DNA from: Dipteris shenzhenensis
Taxonomy: Eukaryota > Polypodiophyta > Polypodiopsida > Gleicheniales
Reading direction: 5' to 3' (one strand)
NCBI GenBank assembly: GCA_047967505.1
Contig: CM106540.1
DNA: 64,000 nt
Shown here piece by piece: positions 31,731 through 44,207 of this stretch (the first letter of the stretch is position 1; every line of letters starts with the position of its first letter). A program made the translations under genes and the position numbers. The notes under the pieces are model-generated. The model did not search any database. It had not been told where the DNA came from and was given only the letters and a program-made list of their open reading frames with translations.

Positions 31731-33630
31731 AGAACATATAAATATCACTTAATGGAAATTGGATTCCTCTTTGCGGTTGAATGTTCAATTCACTTTTGTG
31801 TTAATGTGCTTGATCTCTGTATGTCTATGCTCCCTTAACACTATTAACATGTGAGAGCATGTTCTAACCTTGCAATTTCCCATCCTACCCCCCTCTCTTT
31901 CTTCTCCCCCTTCTCTCCCTTCTTACATTTACTCTTTCCCTCAATTTCAAACCTCATTCTACTTTCACAATCCTTCTCTCACACTCATGATCTATCCTTG
32001 CAACCCTTAAAATGCCTACCTGTGCCTTGATCCATGAAGGAGACGAGCTCTCCATTTCATAACCCTAGCCCCTTTTGCATCTTGCAACCTTTTATAAAAC
32101 GTATAACTCCCTGTTACCCTTAAAACTCTCTACGGAGCTGGAAGCCTCCATCAATTGTATTTAACAACTATTCTTCTTATGCTTAAGTCTACATCTCCAA
32201 CTAGAATACAACTCAAGGCCCTATGCTACAGAAGTGAACATGTATGCTACAACGAGCAAAACATAGTTGTAGGTGACAAAAGCCTTAGAATTGAATGCCA
32301 TCCATTTTATTGTATATCTTACTTGTAGTATGGGTTTGCATTTGCATCAGATGAATGTTAGATCTAATTTCTTGAAGGGTGACTTTCAAGAAGGGTTTTG
32401 CAAGAAGCAACCATAGGGATCCATGAAGAAAGGGTCTAAACATTTGGTATGCCATTTAAAAAGGTACCATAAATTCTCAAGCACCTCCAAGGGATTTGTA
32501 TGCAAGATTGGCACCTATTTGAAGTGGAAATGATTCATGAGGAGGGATCATGGAGTGTACATGAAGAGGAATACATATGCTCTCGCACTATAGATTAGGT
32601 GTTGAGTTTGAGAAAAATGGCAATTATATATTGCTTAGCTCGACATGGTTTATTAATTTCTTATGTTGAAGCATTTAGGATGGATGTCATTCCTATCAAG
32701 ACTCTCATGGACCAAACATAATATGGAAAAAATAGAGAGTGCTCCATTCTCAAATTGTATCTTGCATTGACAAGCAATTTGTAAGCTCACCTACTTGGTG
32801 GCATGCACATGACCTAATATGCTCTTGGATTTTCCTCTAGTTAAAGAAAAATTCATGTTGTCCTCATTGGAATGGTAAATCAAACCTTTGTATAGGTTGT
32901 CATATCTATAGGATATCCGAGAGAGAACCATAGATCCTAAGGCTCTTTAATGCAAATCGGGGCCAAGATGTCATGAGCCAAGGATTGTGGATAATTAGGA
33001 ACCAACCTCTTTATTTGGAAGCTAGTCTCCATTTTTCTCCCCAAATGTCCTACTGACAAGCCCACCTGAATAAAACCTTTCCAAAACCAAAACATGATCA
33101 ATATTTTTCTATTCTTACAATTCATGCAAAGAGTTTATTAAAGCCACCATGCTTGGTCAGCCCTTAAGGACTTTGTAGCTTTCTCGAAATTTTTTGCATT
33201 ACAAGAGGTCAAGACCTTGTAGAATATTTTAAAAAGTGTAAGAAAAGGATAGGGTACGCTCTAAATCATGATAAAGGCCGAGGTGCATCCTACATTGGTG
33301 GATTATCAAATTACTCTTCTTATATGTTCAATGTAGAAGCCAATCCTAAGTATAACTGGGTTGCAAAATTCACAAGTAAGGGTAATGTATGTACATGCAA
33401 CTGCAAGTGGTATTGAAAGAACAATGTGGGTAAATTTGTCCTCCATCGGCATAGTTACTCTTTTTATGTGTCTAGTACAAAATTCAACCCTAAGGGTAAT
33501 TGGGTTGCTTTGAACTTGTAGCTTGGTACTTTACAAGTAAAAGTTCTATCTATGTATACATTTTTAAATGCTATTGAAAGAAGAACAATGTAGGCATATT
33601 GGCATTAGGACACGCAAGCTATAAGATTAG
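31731..33630. other. No gene recognised
   Basis: AT-rich DNA. A 62-codon minus-strand stretch at 32937-33125 and a plus-strand stretch at about 33230-33520 with repeated NPK(Y/G)NWVA peptides look like old coding sequence of unknown type. 33230-33520 also shows weak internal duplication. Confidence 0.35.
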
Positions 33631-33639
33631 ATTTGCAAG

Positions 33640-35700
33640 TTGGCCTTGGCACATATATCACATATTGGATTCAATGTGGTCAAGAGTAAGACTTCTCATT
33701 GGGATCACATAGGTACTATTATTCATGGAGGCCTGTTGGAATCAATTAAGAATGTTGGACATAGGTCAAGATGCCAGATTTATGTGGTCCAACAAATAGA
33801 TTGGAGATGCATAGAGAGAGGCTTGTCTTGAAAAAGCCTACTTGTCCAAGCCTCTTTTTGGTGGTTATAATTAGGTTAGCTGAAAGGTGTATAGATTATG
33901 TATAATCTTGGATCATCCAGTTGTAGGCTTTGACTCGAATTTTGGGATAGTTCAAAAACCACAATTCATGTGGAAAGATGACCCTTTCTTCTTTCAAATC
34001 TAATCAATAAAACATAAATGATGAGAATTTGGCATAATGCTCGGGATAGGGACTATCATGTCTTCATTAGTTGGGTGTTGGTGGCACTGAGGGACACTAA
34101 AAAAATATTGTAACCTTGATGAGAGTCATAACATAAGAAACTCAAGCTTAACTAATATGCCAATTGAGGCAATGTAGTTGAGTAGTCCTAGATGGAACAA
34201 CTATGGGAATTCTATCCACTATGCTTCTATGGTGGTTGGAGATGCCTTTTGGCAAGTCAGCCATTTGAATACTAGAATATGCTCATTGTTAGAAACTTTA
34301 GTATGGTGGTGAAAACCAAGCATGATAGAGGGAGATAGCTTGGTACAATCATCAAGAGAGTTGAGCTCCCTCGTCGGGATTCTAAGAGCTAATGAGCTAG
34401 TAGGCATTGGCCAACATTTGTGTTTACCTAGCTTAACCAAGTTGGTTTGCCCATAGGGAAGCTAGACTTGATATAGGATGTCTCTCCAAGCAAATTTTTA
34501 ATAAAAGTTCTTAGACTCAATGTAACCATTTAGCTCCTACTGCATTCTTCCTTCAAATCTAGAAATAATAAAGAGGATGGTGCAAATAATTTGGTGCAAC
34601 CTTGCTAGTTCAATTTTCCAAAAGTGGGAGCTAGCTATGAAATGCACTCAACTATACCTTGAAGAGGTAAAAAATGCTGTTTGAGTTGGAAAAAATGATT
34701 TAGTAAGGTGGGAAAGAGGATGGAGGATTTAGAAAATCAGCTAATCAAGAGTGACCCTTGGTGCATAGGAGGAAAACAAGAGAAATATAACTTATTCTCT
34801 CCATGTAGATTAAGTTTGCACTAGAAAATGATAGGCATGCAAGACTAATAGGTCTACAAAAGAATGCTTCAGATTGATTTAAAGGAAGAATGCATACGAA
34901 GAATGTTGTTTTTTATTGAAATCAGATGGAAGTAGAGATAGATGGAAGTTATTTTCTAGTAAAATCAAATGGAAGTAGAGATAAAGACCATGGAGAGAAC
35001 ATGAAGTATATTTCTTGTCATTTTGTAGAGTTAGCAGGTCAAAAGAGGGTCTTGTCTCAATGAGTCTTGAATGCTAGAAAGGAGTCATTGTTAAGATGCT
35101 TGTGAGATAGTGCTTTCTACCTTTGAGGAATTAGAATTGGATAAGTCTTTACACTTGAAGATGTATAGGAAGCATTTGATGGTATGTTGAAAGCGACATC
35201 AAAATCCATACCTGCAAAAGGTAACATGGTCAATTGAAGAATTGGAGGCCTCCAACAATACTAAATTAGAGCTATAAAATATTTGGTAGGGACTAACGTT
35301 GAGATTGACGGATCAAATGCAATTCAAGATCTAAGAGGAATAAAAGGGTTTTATTAGAGAATGGATGCAGTCATCAATAGTGGAAAGGGATTGAGTATGC
35401 TAGTTTTTAAGAAATTTGTTTCCTTAAGATGGACTTTTGATAAAATGATACGGTGGTTTGGAGCTTCATCATGCAATCTTTAGATAAAAATCTTTGGATG
35501 ACATGGGTTTTGGGAGAAATTTCAAGGTTTTATCTTAGGACTATACTTTATTTGAGAAGATTAATCAAGCGATGTAGACCAATCTCCACTCTTCTCTTTC
35601 TCATTGTAGTAGATGGCTTGGGATGCTTGATGCATGCAAAATTGATAGAGGACATAGCTGGGAAAAGTTACAAATGGCATTCTAAAGTTTGCTAAGAGGT
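33640..35700 (+). mobile_element. LINE (family D) endonuclease-to-RT remnant
   Basis: Decayed plus-strand LINE. Near 33640-33750 is AHISHIGFNVVKSKTSHWDH. At about 35230-35290 comes LKNWRPPTILN and SYKIFG (normally NWRPITLLNxxYKI, the RT entry motif). At 35453-35660 follow VVWSFIMQSLDK and RPISTLLFLIVVDGLGCLMH (normally QGCPISPLLF). Stops are frequent. The part between, about 33850-35200, fits the endonuclease/RT linker but shows no firm motif. The RT palm YxDD and the 3' end are missing. Confidence 0.65.
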
Positions 35701-35744
35701 TCTTATAATTGCTAAGGAAGGACTGCACACTTATAAGGGTATGG

Positions 35745-37245
35745 GAGAGAGAGAAAGAAAGAAAGATGTATTAATGTTTGTCTGCAAGAGGCCTCACCGG
35801 CCTTTGAGCTAAATGCAAAACCAAAAGGTAACTCATACAAGCCACTAAGGGCTGAAGCAAAGGGCTCACTAAGGCCCTTGCTAAAAGCTAAAGTGCTAAG
35901 CTAGTGAACAAATAGTAGAGTAGCAAAGCAAAATATCAGAAGAGTATCATGTGCTCAGAGCTAGTGCTCCTAGTACATGCCTAGGTTCCATATATCCAGG
36001 TAGCCTAGTCGCTCTGTGATGAGATGTGAGGAGATCTCGTATTTGTGTCTGTCGAGCTATCTCTCAATGTGGTGGAGGGCGTGGTCTCATTGATCTCTAT
36101 ATCTGATGGACTACGTCAAGGGTGATGCCTCGTCTTTGACGGTCACCTCTAAGGAGGGTTGAAATAGACCAAATGTGTGCTCTGGTCCCTCTCCATGTCG
36201 GCATAAATCATGTCACTCTTTGGTTTGTTACATCAATATATCTCTCTGTCGTTGCATCTCAATCAGATAGAGCCCAAGACAAACTTGATCGAGAATATGG
36301 ATCAGTCGTATAAGTGGACCAAAGCCATGCCCCTCCTCAAAGAGGTAGTGATATTGCCCTCGGCTCTCATAGTAGACTAGGCAGACACATAGAAAGTGCT
36401 CCTCTATCTCGATCTCCTCCATCCAGCATAGTGTGCATATCCTCCTCTCTCTGGGTATGCTTGCAGCTCTCCCTGCCTTAATCCTCAGCTGATGTGATGA
36501 GACTCGCAACTGAGCGATCGCAATACTGAATGCATGTGAGACTCTCCTATCCTTGAGGTACTGAGGTCTGATGATGAGACCATACTCTGAGACCCTCAAC
36601 AAGTGGTCATGATAGAACTGGATCTTGGTGGGGAACTCCTCAACCCCCCAAGCCCTAGAAGTATGAAGCCGACCGTATGATATGGTTGATATAATTTCGT
36701 GGGATCATCTCGGGTGGTACATCCATGCTATACTAAAAGGGGGGAAGTCCATCTGAATGCTGTGACTACCAAACCATGTGGATACCCATGCGTATCATGC
36801 AGTATCAACATCGCTATGTGCTAGTCACCTGAAAGACTCCAATGCTAGCCTCGGTAATCTCCACTGGGGTAAGGCTCAGAATCTTGGGAGAAAAGTCACT
36901 GTCTGAAAGATGGCATCAACCTAGAGAGGGGTCATGGCAAACTCTACATGTATAATCTGGTGGGGGAATGAGTGCTTTGCTCTGAATCTCATCCATGATC
37001 CCATAATCAGCTGTAGCCTCTCAAATCTCTTCCAATTTGTCTCGCTGACATATCACTCCCCCGCTGCATACATGGCAGTCAGTCTCACTAGCATGTCAAA
37101 AAGCCAACCCTTTGTCAGAGGGTCCTCAAAATGTGCCTAGAAGCACTCACTCTCTAGTTGGCCAGAACACCTCGTCCTTGTGTGAGTTGTGCCATACCTG
37201 CATGGGTCATCATGAAACCTGGTCCAGTGAACACTACCCCCATCA
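35745..37245 (-). mobile_element. LINE-A copy 2, C-terminal half and 3' end (minus strand)
   Basis: The minus strand, from about 37.2 kb down, reads NWKRFERLQLIMGSWMRF, HVEFAMTPL and VEEFPTKIQFYHDHLLRVSE. The longest open stretch (36602-36228) has RRICTLCWMEEIEIEEHFLC, a CX2C...HX4C zinc motif of the zf-RVT type, then YHYLFEEGHGFGPL. Beyond the coding end, 3' untranslated sequence probably runs to the GAAA-rich run near 35745. The 5' part matches 1-540 of the window. Confidence 0.82.
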
Positions 37246-37720
37246 GAGTTATTTTTGGGTGTTGACACTACCATGTAAGGTGTCATTGCACTTTCAAGAG
37301 CTTTTATATAACTTCGTGTCATCATTATCCAGTGTTTGGAGTTGTTTACTATTTATTGCATATAAACCTTTAAGTGTACCTTCAAGTACGTTGGTAACTC
37401 TTCTTTGTTCTTCTACTAGAAGCGAAGCTTTCCTCTCAACATTTTGTTGCTATTGATGCTGAATTTCTTGATCTTCTGGTTGTTATTGCAGGTTTGGAGC
37501 TGATAGGGTCTGAGACCTTTGTTGGGTGGCCTCAATGACTAGGTGGAACCCTCGTGGCTTGTTTATGCACCAAGAAGGGGCGTGGGAGGAGCGAGTTGCA
37601 TCCAGCAGCAGTTGCTACCATGGCATTGTCTAGGAGGTTATGACAGGGCACAGGTCTTGTGTAGAGGGGTGGTGCATACAGACGAGCAATAGGGAGAGGC
37701 GCATATGGACGAGCAACAAG
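37246..37720. other. No gene recognised
   Basis: Unique-looking DNA between the LINE-A copy and the GA-rich block. No motif was found on either strand. Confidence 0.45.
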
Positions 37721-37950
37721 GATGATTAAGGGTCACGAGTGGGAGCAACAGTCACAGGTTGGAGTAGCACAGAGGGGTGGTGGTGGATGGAGAGCCGATG
37801 GGAGGTGACAGATGGGGGTGGTGGATGGAGGGGTGAAGGACGGAGAGGGGGGGTGATGGATGACGGGTAGAGAGCAAACAATGGATGAGGGTACAGGGGG
37901 GACGGAGAGGAGGGGGTGATGGACGAGGGAGAAGTGACAGATGAATAGGG

Positions 37951-38010
<60 letters not shown>

Positions 38011-38030
38011 TGAGAAGGATAGAGAGGAGA
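37720..38030. repeat. GGGTGG-rich minisatellite-like DNA and (GA)n microsatellite
   Basis: 37730-37950 is purine-rich, with recurrent GATGGA, GGGGTG and GGAGAG motifs. 37953-38009 is an uninterrupted GA run of about 28 units. Long open frames on the minus strand here are Ser-Leu repeats forced by the microsatellite, not genes. Confidence 0.92.
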
Positions 38031-38104
38031 GGAAAACAAGAGGACGAGATTTGAGCAACTGTATCATATGGTTGGACCTTGTCAAGTTCCACACATCTAG
38101 GGCT

Positions 38105-38515
38105 TACAGGGGAGAGGATTTCCCCACCAAGATCCAGTTCTACCAGGACCACTTGCTAAGGGTCTCGGACCATGGTCTCATCATCAGACCATAGTACCTC
38201 GAGGATAGGAGAGTCTCAGATGCATTGAGGATTGCCATCGGTCAATTGCAAGTCTCATCACATAAGTTGACAATCGAGGTAGGGAGGGCTAGAGGCATAC
38301 CCAGAGAGTAGAGGATTTACTCACTATGCCAGATGGAGGACATCGAGATAGAGGAGCAATTTCTATGTATATGCCCAGTCTACTATGAGATCCAAGGGTG
38401 ATATCACTGCCTCTTTTAGGAAGGACATGGCTTTGCTCCACTACACGGATGATCCATTTTCCTGATCGAGTTTGTGTTTGGCTCTATCTGATTAAGACGT
38501 GATGACAAAGAGATA
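38105..38515 (+). mobile_element. LINE-A copy 3, ORF2 C-terminus (plus strand)
   Basis: Plus-strand translation FPTKIQFYQDHLLRVSDHGL, then RRVSDALRIAIGQLQVSSHK, the MEDIEIEEQFLCICPVYYE zinc region and EGHGFAPL matches LINE-A copy 2 nearly residue for residue, but in the opposite orientation. Several stops are present. Confidence 0.85.
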
Positions 38516-38520
38516 TACTA

Positions 38521-39345
38521 ATGCGTCAAGCTAAAGAGCAGAAAGACATGTGCTCAAAAAGACATATACTAATGACATATGCTCAGAAAGGCAAAGCAAT
38601 TCAGATTGAAACCACCAATTATGCTCTTATGTCTACCATCATGGCCACACAAGAGCCACTGTACTTTGAAGATGAAGTTGACAAGCCAAAATGGCAAAGT
38701 ACTATGAATGAAGAAATGGAAGCTTTGTATAAAGGCAACACTTGGAAATTATGCAGCCTTCCACCAGGAAAGAAGGCTATAGCAAACAAATGGGTTTACA
38801 AAGTGAGGTATAATCTAGATGGAAGTATTGAAAGATACAAAGCCAAACTTGTTGCAAGAGGTTTTGCATAGCAATATGGTCAAGACTATGATGAGACTTG
38901 TGCTCTAGTAGCAAAGATGGATTCCATACAGTTCTTGATATCACTAGCGACACTCAGAAGATGGGAATGTGTATTAGCTAGATGTCAAAAATTCTTTTCT
39001 CAATGGTTACCTAGATGAGGGAGTCTACATGCAACAACCAGCAGGTTATGTTGAATCAGGAAAAGAGCATCACGTTTGCCATCTCAAGAAAATTCTTTAT
39101 AGCTCAAAGTAAGCATCCAGAAGTTGGCATAGCAAAATTGACAAGTATTTTGGTAATCTAGGATATATGAAATCCAAATGTAGATCAAACTCTCTACTAC
39201 AAAGTTTAAGGGGAAGACATTACTATTGCACTTTTGTACGTAGATGATCTGATTGTTATAGAAAGCAATGATAGCTTCATCCAGCAAGCTAAAACGAGAC
39301 TTATTTGCAGAGTTTGACATGAAAGTTCTTGGACTTATGTAGTGT
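38521..39345 (+). pseudogene. Copia reverse transcriptase fragment
   Basis: Starts AQKGKAIQIETTNYALMSTI and runs through W(Q)STMNEEMEALYKGNTWKL, PPGKKAIANKWVYKV, YKAKLVARGFA and YGQDYDET. Past a stop it continues GYLDEGVYMQQPAGYVESGK, then ALLYVDDLIVI, the copia YVDD catalytic block. It closely resembles the RT portion of the copia copy at 49.2-50.0 kb. Several frameshifts are present. Integrase is absent, so the piece is 5' truncated; it joins LINE-A DNA directly. Confidence 0.85.
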
Positions 39346-41160
39346 TTTCATTCACTTCATCTAATTATGATGGTAAAAATCATACTAGTAAGGGCCATGG
39401 AAGCAAGAAATGTGGAATGGAGCAACTTGGGCCTACGTTTTATGGGGCTTACTTACTAGCCTTAATAGGAGTCATTACTAGCATTAATAGTCATTGGGCC
39501 ACTAGAAGGGGTAGACTAGAGTCATTGTGGGAAACCTCAGCATGAGATCGTGCACCAAATTCATAGCTTAGCAAAATGTCATAAGAAAGATGTGAAGAAT
39601 ACAAAAAGTAGGCCCGGGTTATACACTGCTAGTTCTAGGGTTCTTTCTGGTTTGGATTTTCACCATCATCATTACATCAACAAGTGAATGAACACATGTA
39701 TAAATAAAACACAAATCATAATAATAGAGTCCAAATTTAGCTTTTAAAGATTTGACCAAATGTCTTTATAGATTTTTTTAATAAAAACAATAGTATGCTC
39801 TAAGATAAGGAAATTGATAGAATGTTGATATTTGTGGATCTCCCAAAGTGCCAAATCTCCTAGTTTGTGGACCTACTCTATCTCATTGGAGGAGGACCTC
39901 CACGGGGACCTCTTTGAGGTGTTCCTAGACGTGGACATGTTGGTGGCTACCATCTTCTTCTTAGCATTGAGGTGGTCATCGCTAGCATGTAGTTCACACT
40001 TGCTCATGGGGACCTTGTCTCCTCATCTCCTCTACCTCTTATTGATGGGGTTCCTTATTCAACAGATGTTGCTTCCTCCTCTTCTCCTCTTCACATTTTT
40101 TCACCTTGATCCTCTTCTTGTTGGGTCCTATCTTTGTTTTGGTAAGGAATATTCTTCCTACTACGTCCTCCTAGAGAATATTGGTTTTCCTACTCTACAA
40201 GAGCAATTTGTTTTTAGGAAGCATTTTTGGATGAGTATGATAACCCCACTAAGTAGGTGTTTGAGTATGAGTGGGAAAGCAATGCTTTTGACTTATTGAT
40301 GAAAGATAAAGCCACCAGACAACAAGAAGCTTTTGAAGCCCCGAATGTGGCAAGATGTCAAATCAACTAGTGAATATCCCTCATCCTACAATCGTGAATC
40401 TTCCTACTTACTTCTCTCAGTAACTACGACTACTTTATTAGTTTCCTTGCTCTCCATAAATCGAGGCTACCACTATGTACAATCATAGTTTGATGGTATG
40501 TAGACCTTTCATTAAGAAACGAGTGAATCCTCCATCCAATATGGACTGCTACCAGACACATTTTTAGGATATGGCCGAGTAGTGGTTGGTGGTGGATAGT
40601 GTGGGAATGGATCAAAGCATGGTGCCACTATCCTAAGCATGCACCAATTGACATCAATACCATTCACCCGTGGCCACAAAAACCACTAACACCACCTGAT
40701 CTTTGCCCCGAGAACTTGAGCCTCAAGGGAAAGTAGTGCTCATTGATGCTTCTAAAGCTCTACATAGATCCTCTGCAATGACAAAGCCCGACACCCGCAT
40801 GAAGGAGAATCAATTTTGGGCCTCACAAATGATGCTCCACTAGGGGACCATCAACATTCAAATAAGGTATTGAGTGGGTCTGTAGAGAGCTATGAGGACA
40901 TGGCACAAACAAAGCCAAGGTGAATGTTAATAGGATGTTAACCCCTAGTTAACTCGATGATTCAAGTCGAGACCACACAGACAAGTGTGAATAGGATTTG
41001 GCCATCACCAATGACCATGAAGTGTGATCCCAAATTACTAGGAAAGGGGAGCATTAGTGAATCAAATCCAATCAATGGTTTAGCATATTGGAAGTTATGA
41101 ATTACAAAGGTAGCATAACTCAACCATCTAAGTCCGAGTCTAAGGTCTTAGATCACATAA
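39346..41160. other. No gene recognised
   Basis: No transposon or host protein motif was found. A 155-codon plus-strand frame at 39832-40299 is Leu/Ser-rich and without similarity to anything recognised; it is probably chance. Confidence 0.4.
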
Positions 41161-41169
41161 GTCAAAATA

Positions 41170-41285
41170 TGGAGAAGGGGAGGAGGAGGAGGAGGAGCAG
41201 GAGGATGCATGTGGCAGGAGGGAGGAGGAGGAGGAGGCATGTGGCAAGAGGGAGAAGCAAGAGGAGGCATGTGGAAAGAGTGATG
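41170..41285. repeat. GGA-rich minisatellite
   Basis: GAGGAGGAGG runs alternate with GGCATGTGGCA-type units, at least four times. The reverse-complement motif (CCTCCTCC with CACATGCCTC) occurs at 42450-42615. Confidence 0.85.
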
Positions 41286-41769
41286 GGTATAGGAGGATGT
41301 TGACAATCTTTTTCACTCCTCGGTTTGATTAATAAAACTCACATGAGTGCTCGGTTGTAAAGGAAGATCCCCTCTCTTGTAACCTTGGGGTTGTTTTGCC
41401 AAGCTTTTCCATGTCACTCGAGATGCAAAAGTAGATGTCAATAAAAAGACACTAAGAATCGGGTTTTGTGCCATGTGGATGAAACCATATGGATAAGGGT
41501 AATTGAGCACTCAACCAAAAATACAAGTAACACTCACAAATGCAAGAAGTAAAACCTCAATAATGCAAACACACTTGTATTAGTTGATAAGATTTGTTGA
41601 ACTAAAAATGGTGGCCGTAGCCACAGAACAAGCACTCTGACACCTCTCATTCTTGCTTGCCTCGACTTGAGGCACAAGGCTCTATGAGAGAGAACAACTC
41701 AAATTGATCCTTCTAGCCTATGCACACCAAAAGAATACTACAACTAGCACAAGAAAAAGCCTGTTACAA

Positions 41770-41980
41770 TCTACTAGCAATCCATGTATACTTTCTATCT
41801 ACTTATGGCACCATTCCCTACACTTTCTATCTAAACTTTCTATAGTCTCTCTACACTTTCTATCTACTTATGGCACCAATTCCCTATATACTAGCAATCC
41901 ATATATACTATAGTCTCTCTACACTTTCTATCTACTTATGGCACCATTCGAAGACATCTCTAACAAGTACCATTACAACT
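41770..41980. repeat. Irregular repeat of ACACTTTCTATCTACTTATGG
   Basis: Three units share TCTACTTATGGCACCA, with shorter CTTTCTAT pieces between them. A diverged unit, followed by CAAGTAGCATTACAA-like sequence, recurs at 42635-42705. Confidence 0.8.
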
Positions 41981-42429
41981 TATTTTATTAGAAATGAAGT
42001 AATATACAATTAGGAACTTGTGTGTCTTGGTCCTCTCTTTTTCATCACCCGTATCTTATGTGCCTTGTGTTGTCTTGTACCCTTTAACCTACCACCTTTT
42101 TTTCTTAGAACATAGAGGATCGGCTTATCTATGTGGTTAAACATAGAGGCCTCTTATCTTTGTATCATACATCCTACTCTTATTGTCGCAATCAAGTCCA
42201 AGACATTAGGGAGAAATGGGGTCACAAAATGGCCTCCAATTGATTGGGGGAGGATTAATCGACTATGCAAGAGGCATGTGGAGGCCTAACCCCCCTACTT
42301 AGGTGGGTTAAGCCCACAATTGAACCCACCCCTATCACATTGGAAATCATCATGGAGGGGGTCACTCCTTCCAAATTTCAAATTTCAATTCTTGGATTAA
42401 AGTTCTCCCTCCCTCCCTCTCTCATTTCA

Positions 42430-42705
42430 CCATTCTCCTCCTTTTGCCTTCCACATGCCTCTACCTGCTTGTCCTTGTCCTCCTCCTTCTCCCTCCTACA
42501 ACTTCTCCTCCTACCTCTTGCAATCGTCTCTCCTTCCACATGCATCCTCCTCCTCCTCTCACCTACCACATGCCTCTACCTCCCTCCTGTCACACACCTC
42601 CTCCTCCTCCTCTCTCCTTCCCATCCTTCAATCTCTGTCTCTCTACACTTTTTATCTACTCATAGTGCCATTGGGAGGCATCTCAAACAAGTAGCATTAC
42701 AAGTA
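42430..42705. repeat. CCT-rich minisatellite and diverged TCTACT repeat
   Basis: The mirror of the GGA-rich block at 41170-41285: CTCCTCCT runs with CACATGCCTCTACC units. Open frames on both strands here are forced by the repeat. Confidence 0.8.
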
Positions 42706-43330
42706 GATCTGATATGCAAGGATGCAAATTTTGTGGGGATGTAGAGTAAGTGAGTGGCACAAGCTTCTTTTACAAGAAAAGAAGCATATTGACCTTTGGA
42801 CAGAAGGTAGCTTGTATCTTATAGACCCTTCCACACAGAATACCCCTCCATTTCATTCAATGAGTGAGTTTATTCACTTTGTTGGTGATGATAATGATGG
42901 TTTTCTTGGTTACTATGATCGATCGGTCCATGCTCAGATGATGACAGTGATTGTGCAAGCAAGTGAATTATAGAGAACCCAAGCAGAACAACTTGTAGTA
43001 TTGGGGTATAGTACAACTACCACAATGTAACAGTCCATAGACCATCTTTGACAAGAGAACATGGATCTCCATGACAAAGCAATTGTGTTGCCTTGGAGTG
43101 GATGGATTGCAAGAGTCACTCTCAAACTTAGAGTCATGCAAACATGTTTATAAAGATCTATACGTTCCCAAGTTCAAGTGTCCTTAGAGAAGGAACTAGA
43201 GAGGATGACAAAATGAGTGTGGAAAATTGAGGAAACACCTTTTGTTGAGAAAACATCTCAACATCATGTGTTCAATATTGTGCATAGCACTAACACATAG
43301 AGTGCTATAAAGGAAAGGGCTAGATGCCCT
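42706..43330. other. No gene recognised
   Basis: An 83-codon plus-strand frame at 42722-42973 shows no known motif. Otherwise nothing was seen. Confidence 0.4.
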
Positions 43331-43332
43331 TG

Positions 43333-44194
43333 TTAGATATCAATGCTCCACTCTCGTGTAACTACGCGGGAACTAGCTAACTCTACTTGTAAGCCCCCCA
43401 TATGAGGAGAAGGCATTTGAGTAGCTCAATTACCCGGTAGGTCCTGGTTTGGACACCAGATGGGGGCCATGTGTGGCCTGATGGCTGGACGGCTTAAGAT
43501 AGAGTTGGTACACTGCCAACTAGGCTACATGCAAGTGTGGGAAGGCATCCCATGACTGATCGCACTGAGGGTAGATGGAGCATTTCTTGAGGCAGCCCAC
43601 TCTCGGGTTGCGGGGCCCGTTTGGAGCCCTAGATGATCCCGAATGGCTGTGGGCCGAATGGAAACCGTAGGTTGGTTGCTCTATTCTGTGCCACGGTTCT
43701 ATTGTGTGGTCGGTGGCCTATTTTGTCGGTCAGTTTGGGCGAACTGGGTCGGTCTCCCAATTGAGTCTAACTGACTATGATTGGTGGCTATATAAGAGCA
43801 AGCCTGTGAAGCCCATCATCATCACTGGCTACAGCAACCCTGATTCCTTAGCATCCAACCTCTGTCCTCTACTGTTTCTAGCACGCCATCGAAGCTTCTC
43901 TCACAGGAGCACACGGTTAGGAGGCAGCACCATCTATTGTATCAGTTTTACACTAATCAAATTTTTTATTCTCCATACTATCTGCTTTTCTCTCTTGCAC
44001 ACGAGATCCTATTATCTGTTAAGCACAAACATTGTATTGTTTTCTTATAGCCCCAACCCTAGTCCTAAAAGGGTTTGTATATATTCTACATTTTCAACTA
44101 AATCTAGTGTGCAGTTAGTCATTTGTGGTGTGCTCTCTAGCTATGCCCTCTCTCCTCATCTCCACTCTTCTCCTCTCGTCCTTCATATTTTGCA
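43333..44194 (+). mobile_element. Probable LTR (copia type), left border uncertain
   Basis: Ends TTTTGCA one base before a perfect primer site TGGTATCAGAGC. Inside are a TATA box (TATATAA, 43789-43795) and a C/T-rich downstream part, as expected for U3-R-U5. The left border is a guess from a TG (TGTTAGATATC, 43333). No second LTR was found, so it is a lone 5' LTR with leader. Confidence 0.55.
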
Positions 44195-44195
44195 A

Positions 44196-44207
44196 TGGTA
44201 TCAGAGC
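44196..44207 (+). other. Primer-binding site
   Basis: TGGTATCAGAGC, the full 12-base complement of plant initiator-Met tRNA, with one base between it and the LTR end. Confidence 0.85.

Noticed and set aside
37726-38152. Three long minus-strand open frames, Ser/Leu/Pro-rich
   Set aside because: All frames are open because of the (GA)28 run and purine-rich repeats. They have no start context and no motif.
39832-40299. 155-codon plus-strand open frame
   Set aside because: Leu/Ser-rich, no motif, no splice or context support. Probably chance.
42265-42744. 159-codon plus-strand open frame
   Set aside because: Mostly translation of the CCT-rich minisatellite.
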